This document shows positions 33,763 to 42,620 of a stretch of DNA of 61,150 nucleotides, one piece after another. Under the pieces are notes generated by a model. That model searched no databases, had not been told where the DNA came from, and worked only from the letters and a program-made list of their open reading frames with translations. Source of the DNA: Anaerolineales bacterium. Lineage in GTDB: Bacteria > Chloroflexota > Anaerolineae > Anaerolineales > RBG-16-64-43. The stretch is taken from positions 1 to 61,150 of the forward strand of contig JAFGCU010000082.1 in NCBI GenBank assembly GCA_016932475.1, in the 5' to 3' direction. A program made the translations under genes and the position numbers. Numbering within the stretch: position 1 is the first letter of the stretch; the number at the start of each line of letters is the position of its first letter.

Positions 33763-35097
33763 TTGGCCAATCCCGTAACCGTCGCACGATCCGTCGAAAC
33801 GGGCCCCCGCTTCACACCGACCGTCATCACCCGCGTCGAAGATACCGGCCTCTCCTCGCTTTGGCTGCAGGACCTAGCGCTGAAGATTTTCTATTTCCGC
33901 GGCTATATCACCGGCTTCCGCGTGGCTGACCTGATGGCGCTTCCCTTTACCGGGATCGTCGACCAGATTGTCGAGTCTCTCAAGCGCGACAAATTAATCG
34001 AGGTGAAATCCCAAACCGGAATCGGGGACGGGGCTTACCAGTACGCCATTACCAGCCAGGGGATGATTCGGGCGCGCGAAGCGCTGGAGCGCAGCCAGTA
34101 TGCGGGCGCCGCGCCTGTTCCGCTTGCGGATTACAACGCGGCGATCCGCAAGCAGGCCCGCTCGCGGCCGGCCGTGAATTCGCGGGTGATGCACCAATGC
34201 CTGCAGACCCTGACCCTGTCCGAGACAACCTTTTCCCGAATCGGCCCGGCGGTCAACTCCGGCACATCCATTTTCCTCTACGGCCCTCCCGGCAACGGCA
34301 AGACCACCATCGCCCGGGCGATCGGCGACCTGATCCTTCAGGAAGAGATGTACATCCCCTACGCGCTGGATGTGGAAGGCCACGTCGTCAAGTTGTACGA
34401 TTCGGTCAACCACCAACTCGTTCCCGAGGACGACGCTTCCACCAGCCAGGCGGTAAGCTCCATTCAGCGGAGCGCCGGCAAGCGGGATCCGCGCTGGGTG
34501 CGGATCCGCAGGCCGTTCATCATGGTCGGCGGCGAACTGACCCTGGCCGGACTGGACCTGGTGTTCAACGACGTGCAGAAGTATTACGAGGCGCCGTTCC
34601 AGGTGAAAGCCAACGGCGGAATTCTGCTGATCGACGATTTCGGCCGCCAGCAGGTCCGCCCGCGGGATCTCCTCAACCGGTGGATCGTGCCGCTCGAAAA
34701 CCGGATCGATTACCTGACCTTGCATACCGGACAAAAAATCGAGATACCGTTTGACGTGATGGTAGTCTTCTCGACCAACCTGCCGCCCAAGGACCTCGTC
34801 GACGAAGCGTTCCTGCGCCGCCTACGGCACAAGATCGAAGTCGTGGACCCCACCTTCGACGAGTACCGCGAAATCTTCAAACGCGTGGCCGAATCGAAAC
34901 ATGTCACGTACAACGAACAGGCGCTGGCGTACCTGATTCAGGAGTTTTACATCAAAACCAACCGCAAACCGCGCGCTTCGCATCCGCGCGACCTGTGCGA
35001 CCAGATTCTCGACATCGGGCGGTATATGGGAAGCGAACCCACCATGACCAAGGACCTGATCGACCGCGCGGCGCAGTCGTATTTTGTCGAACTCTAG
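33763..35097 (+). CDS. AAA+ ATPase with N-terminal winged-helix region
   Basis: The start is a TTG at 33763 with GGAGGT six bases upstream; no ATG fits better. The 444-residue product has a winged-helix-like N-terminus (about 30-110), then an AAA+ core: Walker A YGPPGNGKTT with K180, Walker B ILLIDDFG, sensor 1 FSTNLPP and an arginine in EAFLRRLRHK. A C-terminal lid of about 90 residues follows. It resembles MoxR/AAA-type ATPases of unknown partner. It has its own promoter and is followed by a terminator, so it stands alone. No pilus or transport gene touches it. Confidence 0.85.
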   Translation: MANPVTVARSVETGPRFTPTVITRVEDTGLSSLWLQDLALKIFYFRGYITGFRVADLMALPFTGIVDQIVESLKRDKLIEVKSQTGIGDGAYQYAITSQGMIRAREALERSQYAGAAPVPLADYNAAIRKQARSRPAVNSRVMHQCLQTLTLSETTFSRIGPAVNSGTSIFLYGPPGNGKTTIARAIGDLILQEEMYIPYALDVEGHVVKLYDSVNHQLVPEDDASTSQAVSSIQRSAGKRDPRWVRIRRPFIMVGGELTLAGLDLVFNDVQKYYEAPFQVKANGGILLIDDFGRQQVRPRDLLNRWIVPLENRIDYLTLHTGQKIEIPFDVMVVFSTNLPPKDLVDEAFLRRLRHKIEVVDPTFDEYREIFKRVAESKHVTYNEQALAYLIQEFYIKTNRKPRASHPRDLCDQILDIGRYMGSEPTMTKDLIDRAAQSYFVEL

Positions 35098-35163
35098 GCG
35101 TGCATCCGCTAATCGGCCACGGCCTTTCCCTGATTCGCCTTAAAAAACAGGAATCGGATATTC

Positions 35164-35194
35164 AACCGGCGGGATGCACTCCCGCCGGTTTTTT
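35164..35194 (+). terminator. Terminator of the AAA+ ATPase gene
   Basis: AACCGGCGGG and CCCGCCGGTT form a 10-bp stem with a 7-base loop, followed by TTTT. The rest of the gap 35098-35399 (302 bases) holds no recognisable gene and leads to the promoter at 35336-35364. Confidence 0.9.
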
Positions 35195-35335
35195 CAATGG
35201 CCAACCGGTGCGGGGGGACCCGGGCCGCCCGGGACGACGATACGCTTCCGATCCGCTGCCCGGCGGCGGAACCATGCTCCACGGCTTCCTCCGTAACCAT
35301 CCACGGGGGCGATCCGGTGCAAAGCACGGGATTTC

Positions 35336-35364
35336 TTGTGTCCGGCAAGCGATTTTCTTATAAT
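35336..35364 (+). promoter_or_regulatory. Promoter of the GT-C membrane protein gene
   Basis: TTGTGT (35336-35341) and TATAAT (35359-35364) are 17 bases apart, 35 bases before the ATG. Confidence 0.7.
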
Positions 35365-35399
35365 GATGGATGTTCTCATCTTCCTTAAGGAAGGGTGTC

Positions 35400-37034
35400 A
35401 TGGCAATTAATCCAAGTTTGTTTTCCTCCGGCAAGCGCGCCATCGTTGTCGGTATCCTGACCGCCGTGCTCCTGATATTCACATCCTCTGCCATCGGCGT
35501 GACCTGGGACGAGCCGACGTATTTCGCCGCGGCGGAATCCTACAACGGCTGGTTCCAACGGCTTGTGTTTGGCCCGCACGGCGTGCTGCACCCCAGCATC
35601 ATCGATCAATCCTGGGCCATCAACATCGAACACCCGCCGGCGGACAAAGTCCTTTCCGGGCTGGTCTGGGGGCTGACACGAAGCCTTCTCGGGGACCTCC
35701 TGGCGCACAGGCTGGGGAATATCCTGCTCTTCAGCCTTGTGGCCGCGCTCCTGTATCACATGATCAGCGACGAATTGGGCGGCGCGGCGGCGATCGCCTC
35801 CGTCGCCGCGCTGCTGGCGATGCCGCGCTTCTTCTTCCACGCCCATCTGGCGGCATTGGATGTCCCCGCGGCAGGCATGATCATGATCGTCACGTATTTT
35901 TTCTGGCGGACCAAGGAAAGCGCACGGTTCCGTTACACGCTGGGTTTGGGGATCGTCGTCGGGCTGGCCGCGGCGACCCGGATCAACACCGTGCTCGTCG
36001 TGCCGACCCTGCTGCTCTGGGCCTTGGTGTTCCGCAGAAGGTGGTACCTCCTCATCCGGCTGGTTCTCTCCACGATCTTTGCGGTGCCGGTCTTCTTTCT
36101 GTTGTGGCCGTGGCTGTATTACGACACCGTCGACCGGCTGAAAGCATTCCTCAAGGTGGCCATCAGCTGGCCCATTCCGCAGTTCTACCTCGGGCAGAAT
36201 TACATGGATCTTCCATGGCACTTTCCGTTCGTCATGGCGGCGGCGGTCATCCCGCTTGGAATTCTCATTCTTTGTGTACTCGGCATCCTGCGCTCGATCT
36301 TCCGCCGGCGCGACCGCGCCTTCGGCTTCTTGATGATACTGGGCGCGCTTATCCCCCTCCTGGCGGTTGCTTCCGGGCAGACCAAGATCTACGACAACGA
36401 CCGGATGCTGATGCCGGCTTTCCCGTTCCTGGCGGTGCTGGCGGGAGCCGGCTTCGGATGGGTCGTCAAATCCGTCGGCGCGCTGGTCGTGCGTTTCCGG
36501 ATACCGAAGTTCGTCACGCCGCTTCTGGCGGTGGCGGCGGCGTGCGCCGTATGGATTCCCCCTGTGCAAAGCATGGTTGCCTACGCTCCGTACTGGCTTT
36601 CCTATTATTCCGAGACGGTCGGCGGCCTGCCGGGCGCCGCCGGTCTGGGGCTGGAAACAACCTACTGGTCCGAAAGCTACTACGAGGCGATTTTGTACAT
36701 CAACGCCAACGCCGAGGCCGGAGATACGGTGTGGGCGCTGCCGTCTTCCATTGATGTCCTCGTGTATTACCAGATGCGGGGAATCCTCCGGAAGGATGTG
36801 GTGTTGGCCGGCCTGTCTCCGCTGGAGACGATCTACGGACCCGAGACTCTGGGCACACAGGCTCTGGAAGGATTCGCCGAGGCGGATTTCGTCATTGTCC
36901 AGCATCGGCAATCCTTCCTGCACAACGAGGCCAGCCAACCGACGGATCTCCTTCAATGGATCTCCAGCCGCGCGCCCGCCTTCCGGGTGGAGCGCGCGGG
37001 CATACCGATTGTGGATGTGTACACCAATCCATGA
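35400..37034 (+). CDS. GT-C-type glycosyltransferase, polytopic membrane protein
   Basis: The ATG at 35400 is preceded by AAGGAAGGG. The 544-residue protein has a first helix (AIVVGILTAVLLIFTS), then the acidic loop VTWDEPTYFAAAESY with DE, then HPPADKVLSGLVWG, then about ten further helices. This is the ArnT/PMT-like GT-C layout, where the first extracytoplasmic loop carries the catalytic acidic residue. The enzyme would transfer sugar from a lipid carrier outside the membrane. A C-terminal soluble part (about 420-544) lacks a known domain. The next genes also encode GT-C-like proteins, so this may be a surface glycosylation cluster. Confidence 0.8.
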   Translation: MAINPSLFSSGKRAIVVGILTAVLLIFTSSAIGVTWDEPTYFAAAESYNGWFQRLVFGPHGVLHPSIIDQSWAINIEHPPADKVLSGLVWGLTRSLLGDLLAHRLGNILLFSLVAALLYHMISDELGGAAAIASVAALLAMPRFFFHAHLAALDVPAAGMIMIVTYFFWRTKESARFRYTLGLGIVVGLAAATRINTVLVVPTLLLWALVFRRRWYLLIRLVLSTIFAVPVFFLLWPWLYYDTVDRLKAFLKVAISWPIPQFYLGQNYMDLPWHFPFVMAAAVIPLGILILCVLGILRSIFRRRDRAFGFLMILGALIPLLAVASGQTKIYDNDRMLMPAFPFLAVLAGAGFGWVVKSVGALVVRFRIPKFVTPLLAVAAACAVWIPPVQSMVAYAPYWLSYYSETVGGLPGAAGLGLETTYWSESYYEAILYINANAEAGDTVWALPSSIDVLVYYQMRGILRKDVVLAGLSPLETIYGPETLGTQALEGFAEADFVIVQHRQSFLHNEASQPTDLLQWISSRAPAFRVERAGIPIVDVYTNP

Positions 37035-37167
37035 GCGGCAGACGGAGCCGGGGACGGATGCGTTGCGCGGAACCGCGAGCGGGGATGCATCGACACGGAC
37101 GGCGTCCGGCGCCGCTTGGGTTGCGATTTCGCAAAAGATGGTGCATACTTATCGCGTGGGATAACCT

Positions 37168-40100
37168 ATGACGGAAATTGCATTACGGGCATACAACCAG
37201 GAGATCAAGGACCTCATCGATCACGGGCATTTCGATGAGGCGATTGCGCACTGCCAGCATGTCCTGGAGACCTTTCCCCGACACATCGAAACGTACCGTC
37301 TGCTCGGAAAAGCCTTTCTCGAGCAGGGACGCCACGGCGACGCCGCGGACGTGTTCCAGCGGGTGCTTTCCGCCATTCCCGAGGATTGGCTTTCGCACGT
37401 GGCGATGGCCATCGTCCGCGAGGATGAAAGCAACCTGGACATGGCCATCTGGCATATGGAGCGGGCGTACGAGGTCAATCCCTCGAACCCCACGGTTCAG
37501 CAGGAAGTACGCCGGTTGCGAGGCCGGCGGGATGGCGTGGAACCCCCAAAACTACGTCTGACGCGGTCCGCCCTGGCGCGGATGTACATCAAGGGCGGCT
37601 TGTATGGGCAGGCCATCGCGGAAATCCGAAGCGCCCTGACCGAGGATCCGGACAGGCCGGATTTGCAGGTTCTGCTGGCGTCTGCGCTGTTCGATTCCGG
37701 CGCCGTCCAGGAATCCGCCGATATTTGCACGGCCATCCTGCAAAAGTTGCCGTACTGTCTGGAAGCCAACCGCGTCATGGGCATGGCTCTGCTGGCTTCG
37801 AACAAGCATGAAGACGCGGAAAAGCTTTTCCAAAGGATCGAATCGCTGGATCCGCATATCGATCTGGAAGTTCTGAAAAAGGAAAAACGGATCGCGGAGC
37901 TCCCGGGGCAGACTGTTTCGCTTTCCCGGCTGGAATACGAGGGGCAGGAAAAGACCGTACGGACCAAGCAGCCTTCCTGGGCGTCCTCGCTGGGGCTGAA
38001 GATAGAAGAGCCGCAAAAGGGTCCAGCCATTCCGGATTGGCTGTCTACCGCCTCTCAGCCGGCGGATGCATTCCCGCCGGCGGCGCAGCCCGCCGCACCG
38101 GCCGCGCCCACCGGAGATATTCCCGCCTGGCTTAATGAAGCCGCAGCCGCGGTCAATCAACCCTCGGCGGGGGGATCGATCTTCGGAACACCCGCCGAAC
38201 CGCCTCCCCCCTCCGCTGCGGAACCGATCCCGCGGACCTCGACGGGCGAGCTTCCGGATTGGATCCAGGCTCAGGCGATGCCGGCCGAACCGCCTGTTGC
38301 GGAAAAATCCTCCGGCTCGCTTCCGGATTGGCTGTCCGCGGCGGCCGCGATTCCTTTCCAACAACCCGCGGCGGAAATGCCTGGCCCATCCGCGCCGGCA
38401 GCGTCGCCGACAACCGGAAGCGCGCTACCGGACTGGATCAAAACATCGTCCCTACCGCCCGACAAGCCCAAGGAAAAAATTTCCGATATACCGGATTGGC
38501 TTTCCGCTCCTCCTCCGCCTTCGGTGGAAGCGCTGCCTTCTTCGTCCCTGCCGGAATGGACCAGACCCGAGACGAAAACGTCTCCCTTGGGCGTGGAACC
38601 AAACAATATCCCCGATTGGCTGAGTTCATCGCAACCCACCAGCGCCGATATCAGCCCGGAACCGGAATGGTTGAAGCAGTCTCCGGCCCCCGCGCCGGGC
38701 GCGGATGCCATACCGGAATGGATGAAGGGTGCGGGTCCGGCGGAATCGTCTCCGGACGCCCAACCCGCGGAAAGCATGCCCAGCTGGCTGCAATCGAGTG
38801 CCGACCCCGCATCCAAACCGGTCGAGCTCGTTCCCGAATGGATGCGGACCGAATCTCCTCCGTCCGCGAGCGCCGGATCCGTGCAGCCGTCTCCTCCGTC
38901 CGCGCCGATCGAGGATCTGCCGGAATGGATGAAACCGGATCAAAACGAAGCGCCGATTTCTTTTCCATCCTCCGAGCCTGTCCTCGGAGGGAAAAAGAGC
39001 ACCTCACCCCTGGCGGAGGAATCGCCGGCCGTTCCGGAAGGGGCTGTACCGGATTGGATGAAGCCGCCGGAGACCGCGCCGGCTGCGCCCTTGGCGGCGG
39101 CTGCGGAATCCGTTCCGGAATCGAACAAACCCGATTTGAGGAATCCTCCAACCGAAGCCGCAGCGGAAGTGGAAGCACGCTCCGTGGAAGCAGCGCCTGC
39201 AGTCACCCTTCCCGACTGGTTGAATCCTCCCGCCGGACTCGCATCTCCGGAGGCCGTGGAAGGGGCGCCATCTATGGCTGTGCCTCCACCGGCTGGGATC
39301 GCATCCACGCCGGATGTGCCGTTTTCGAGAGAAGCCGAACCGGCACCGGTGGTCGAGCTCCCGGATTGGCTTAAAGCAGTCCCGCCGCCTGCTGCCGAAC
39401 CGGCACAGGTTGCTCCGCCGGCGATTGAGGCGGCCGCCGAGTCCCCAGCGGATTCACTTCCCATAAGCGAACTTCCGGATTGGCTTAAGGGTGGACCTGC
39501 GCAAACGCCGCCGATGCAGGAAAGGACTGCTTCACCCGCGCCTCCACCGGAAAGAACCGAACCCGCGCAACCGCCAATCAAGGCTTCTGACCTATTCACA
39601 TCCGAGCCGGGCCCGACGCATGTCACGCCGACCGCAAGCGATGGGGTTGATCTTCCCGATTGGCTTGTGTCCCAGATTCAGGGAAAACCGGCGGACGCTG
39701 CCGCCGCCGCACCCGCACCCGCCCAAACCGCCGGACCGCTTCCCGATTGGCTGAAACCGGCGACTCCCGGTGCAACGCCGGCTCCGGTTGTGGATTGGGA
39801 TAAAGCCGCCAGTCAACCCATTCCACCCGCGCCGGTCGATGCCACCCGTCCGGCAACCGGGCTCTCCTCGAGCGGATCGGCCGGAGGAGCCTCGGAAACA
39901 CCGGGCGCCTTAAAACCGACCGGCAGCGACACGGTTGCGCGCTGGCTGGACCGCCGTTTAAAGACTTCCACTTTGAGCTCCCTCGATGAGTCGGCTCTGA
40001 AAGCCGGGGTCAAGCCTTCCACTCCGCCGCCGACCGGCAAACCGGGAAGCAGCGGCACGCAGTTGCCGACCTGGTTGGATTCGCAGAAACCGGGCGGGTC

Positions 40101-41094
40101 TGACACGGTTGTTCGATGGATGGATAAACGAGAGACCGGATCTCTGCGAAAGGTGACGGCCTCCTTCTCCTCGGTTTCACGAAGTGCCGTGCCCGCGCCT
40201 GAGGAGCAGGCGGCCTCCGCACCGCCCGCACCCGCTGCTGCAGCCCCCCTTGCAGGGATCCAAGCGGAGGAAAACACCACACCGAGCCGGATTCCGGTTC
40301 AGGCCGCACCGCCGGTGCAACCTGCCGCCGAAGCACCGGCGCCGGTCTTACCGAAGCGGGAAACGCCGCCTGCATCAAAACCGCCCGAAGTTGTGATCAG
40401 CAATCCGCCAATTGCACCCGTGACCCAAGCCTCAGCTCCGGTCCCGGCCGAGGATGACGAAGAGGGCGCCTTCGTGCCTCCGCCCGAATGGCTGCAAAAA
40501 GCATTGGGAAGCGCCGTCGCGGAAGTTCCCCCGATCCCCAAAAAGCAAACCGGAGGACTTCGGCCGGGAACCGTCACGCCGGTTTCATCCCCGGCGTATG
40601 CCAAACCTGCGCCTCCCGTTCCCGCGCCGCAGCCCGCCGTCCCGGCAGTCCCGGCCCCGGTGGAACCCCCGGCGCCCGTTATTCGGCAAAGAGCCATACC
40701 GGTGGACGAACCGCCGCCATCCCCTTCGGCGGAACCCGGCACATGGGTGCCGGTTGCGCCGGTCCCGGCATCAGCCCCGGCCGCAAAACCGGAGAAGCCT
40801 GCGAAGAAACCTTCCCGCAAGAAAGCCCGCAAGCTGACCGACGTCGAAACCGAGGTGCTTATCCGGGAGGCGCGGGTGTATCTGGAAACCGACCTGCAAA
40901 AAGCAACCGAGGCGTATCAGCAGGTCATCGACGATCCATCCAGCGCGGAGGTAGTCGCCGGCGATCTGACGACCTATCTGGAGCAGGATCCTGCTTCTCC
41001 GCAGCTGTGGAATCTCCTCGGGGACGCCTGCAGCCGCGCCGGCCGCCTTCAAGACGCTTACCGAGCTTATGCGGAAGCCCTGCGCAGGATGTAG
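37168..41094 (+). CDS. Large TPR protein with repeated (L/I)P(D/E)W(L/M) motifs
   Basis: The 1308-residue protein starts at an ATG with only a weak Shine-Dalgarno site. Residues about 1-240 contain TPR-like helices (LIDHGHFDEAIAHCQHVLE, ALARMYIKGGLYGQAIAEI). Residues about 288-1110 are Pro/Ala/Ser-rich and low-complexity, with about 21 short motifs such as IPDWLS, LPDWLK, VPEWMR and LPEWMK. Two related blocks, GSDTVARWLDRR (near 920) and GSDTVVRWMDKR (near 979), are also repeated. A basic patch (KPSRKKARK) and a final helical TPR-like segment (DLTTYLEQDPASPQLWNLLG) end it. No signal peptide or membrane helix is visible, so it is cytoplasmic. It may be a scaffold with multivalent short motifs. 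The function is unknown. Confidence 0.8.
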   Translation: MTEIALRAYNQEIKDLIDHGHFDEAIAHCQHVLETFPRHIETYRLLGKAFLEQGRHGDAADVFQRVLSAIPEDWLSHVAMAIVREDESNLDMAIWHMERAYEVNPSNPTVQQEVRRLRGRRDGVEPPKLRLTRSALARMYIKGGLYGQAIAEIRSALTEDPDRPDLQVLLASALFDSGAVQESADICTAILQKLPYCLEANRVMGMALLASNKHEDAEKLFQRIESLDPHIDLEVLKKEKRIAELPGQTVSLSRLEYEGQEKTVRTKQPSWASSLGLKIEEPQKGPAIPDWLSTASQPADAFPPAAQPAAPAAPTGDIPAWLNEAAAAVNQPSAGGSIFGTPAEPPPPSAAEPIPRTSTGELPDWIQAQAMPAEPPVAEKSSGSLPDWLSAAAAIPFQQPAAEMPGPSAPAASPTTGSALPDWIKTSSLPPDKPKEKISDIPDWLSAPPPPSVEALPSSSLPEWTRPETKTSPLGVEPNNIPDWLSSSQPTSADISPEPEWLKQSPAPAPGADAIPEWMKGAGPAESSPDAQPAESMPSWLQSSADPASKPVELVPEWMRTESPPSASAGSVQPSPPSAPIEDLPEWMKPDQNEAPISFPSSEPVLGGKKSTSPLAEESPAVPEGAVPDWMKPPETAPAAPLAAAAESVPESNKPDLRNPPTEAAAEVEARSVEAAPAVTLPDWLNPPAGLASPEAVEGAPSMAVPPPAGIASTPDVPFSREAEPAPVVELPDWLKAVPPPAAEPAQVAPPAIEAAAESPADSLPISELPDWLKGGPAQTPPMQERTASPAPPPERTEPAQPPIKASDLFTSEPGPTHVTPTASDGVDLPDWLVSQIQGKPADAAAAAPAPAQTAGPLPDWLKPATPGATPAPVVDWDKAASQPIPPAPVDATRPATGLSSSGSAGGASETPGALKPTGSDTVARWLDRRLKTSTLSSLDESALKAGVKPSTPPPTGKPGSSGTQLPTWLDSQKPGGSDTVVRWMDKRETGSLRKVTASFSSVSRSAVPAPEEQAASAPPAPAAAAPLAGIQAEENTTPSRIPVQAAPPVQPAAEAPAPVLPKRETPPASKPPEVVISNPPIAPVTQASAPVPAEDDEEGAFVPPPEWLQKALGSAVAEVPPIPKKQTGGLRPGTVTPVSSPAYAKPAPPVPAPQPAVPAVPAPVEPPAPVIRQRAIPVDEPPPSPSAEPGTWVPVAPVPASAPAAKPEKPAKKPSRKKARKLTDVETEVLIREARVYLETDLQKATEAYQQVIDDPSSAEVVAGDLTTYLEQDPASPQLWNLLGDACSRAGRLQDAYRAYAEALRRM

Positions 41095-41168
41095 CCGCGC
41101 CGCCGCCCAATCCGTCTTCCCGCGACGTCCGATTGTTTTTCCCCGGCATCCGTTGAATTGAGGAACTG

Positions 41169-42608
41169 GTGACCATCCGCCGCCTGGTGATCGCCCTCGC
41201 ATTTATCGGCATCTTCATCATGGCCGTGCGGCCGATGATCGACAGCGACACCTGGTGGCATCTGCGGACCGGCCAATGGATAGTGGAGCACCAGGAATTG
41301 CCGGAGGTCGACCGGTTTTCGCTGACCCGCGGCGGAGTCCCCTGGTATTACCCGGGCTGGCTGTCGCAAATTATTATGGTGCAGGCTTATGCCGCGGGGG
41401 GATTGGCCGCGCTGAACCTGATGTTTGCCGCTGTCATTCTGCTCTCCTTCGTACTGGTGTTCTTCAGCATGGAAGGAAATGGATTCGCGGTGGCATTGGT
41501 CCTGGTGTTTTCCGCGGGGGCGTCGGAAATCTACTGGAGCGCCCGTCCGCAACTGTTCACTCTCCTCTTCAGCGCCGCCTGCTTCCTGATCCTGAGCAAA
41601 TTCCTGTGGGGGAACAAGAACGCGCTCTGGATTCTCCCGCTAATCATGGCGCTCTGGGTGAATATGCATCCCGGATTCGCGGTCGGTTTCATCCTGATTG
41701 GGATCGCATTCGCCGGGCAGGGGGTTGCTTTTCTTGCCCGGCGCGAATCCCGCCCCGAGGCCGGCCGCCGGCTGCTGTGGCTGGGAGGAATTCTGCTTTC
41801 TTGCCTGGCGGCCGCCGCGCTCAACCCGCGCGGGCCGGCCGTTCTGGCCTACCCGTTCCAGACAGTGTCGATCCGATTCCTGCAAAATTTCATCCAGGAG
41901 TGGCAGGCGCCGGACTTCCACTATGTCGAAGCCCAGTTGTTCCTGATTTTGTTTATGTTCACCTGGACCGTGATCGCATTCTCTCCGAAGAAATTGGAAG
42001 CAGACGATTTTTTCTTTCTTGCAATCGTCGGGTACATGGGCTTCCTGGCCTGGCGTAACACCAATCTACTGTCCATCGTCGCGCCAGCCATCATCCTGCG
42101 CTACGGACAACCCTTGCTGGAAAAGCTCCTGCCGGATTGGAACCCGGATCATCCCGTGACTCGGGTTCAATCCGCCGTCCATACCGGGGCGGTAACCGTG
42201 CTTGCGGCGGCAGCGCTGATCTATGGCATCGCCGGCCTCTCTCCAGATTCCCTCCAGGCGGCTGTGCGGCGCCAGATGCCCGTCGCGGCCGTCGAGCATC
42301 TGGCCGCGCATCCGGTCCCTGGCGGGCTCTTTAATTCGTATAACTTCGGTTCCTACCTGCTGTGGATGCTGCCGCAATCTCCGGTTTTTGTGGACGGCCG
42401 CACCGATTTATACACCGACGAAATCCTGGACCAATACCTGATCGTGGTCCGGGGTCAGGAGGGATGGAGTGAAATCCTGGAGCGGTGGCAAATCCGCGTG
42501 GTGTTTGTGGAGCCTTCGATGCCGATCCTGAATGCGTTGCAGGCGGAGGGGTGGACGGTCTACTACGAGGATTCCCAAGCGGTCATTCTTCTCCATCCCG
42601 GTTCCTGA
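41169..42608 (+). CDS. Polytopic membrane protein, GT-C-like
   Basis: The start is a GTG at 41169 with GAGGA upstream. The 479-residue protein opens with a helix followed by the loop MIDSDTWWHLRTGQWIVEHQELP; the DSDTWWHL acidic-aromatic motif is common in Chloroflexota GT-C-type proteins. About ten to twelve hydrophobic helices and a C-terminal soluble part of about 120 residues (VFVDGRTDLYTDEILDQYL) follow. The likely role is sugar transfer at the outer face of the membrane, but no clear specific family is assigned. It follows the large TPR gene by 74 bases and is followed by two similar genes. Confidence 0.72.
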   Translation: MTIRRLVIALAFIGIFIMAVRPMIDSDTWWHLRTGQWIVEHQELPEVDRFSLTRGGVPWYYPGWLSQIIMVQAYAAGGLAALNLMFAAVILLSFVLVFFSMEGNGFAVALVLVFSAGASEIYWSARPQLFTLLFSAACFLILSKFLWGNKNALWILPLIMALWVNMHPGFAVGFILIGIAFAGQGVAFLARRESRPEAGRRLLWLGGILLSCLAAAALNPRGPAVLAYPFQTVSIRFLQNFIQEWQAPDFHYVEAQLFLILFMFTWTVIAFSPKKLEADDFFFLAIVGYMGFLAWRNTNLLSIVAPAIILRYGQPLLEKLLPDWNPDHPVTRVQSAVHTGAVTVLAAAALIYGIAGLSPDSLQAAVRRQMPVAAVEHLAAHPVPGGLFNSYNFGSYLLWMLPQSPVFVDGRTDLYTDEILDQYLIVVRGQEGWSEILERWQIRVVFVEPSMPILNALQAEGWTVYYEDSQAVILLHPGS

Positions 42609-42620
42609 TCCCAATCCGAC

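Noticed and set aside
35385-36956. 523-residue ORF on the minus strand
   Set aside because: It lies opposite a polytopic membrane protein and is rich in Arg, His and Gln, as expected of shadows.
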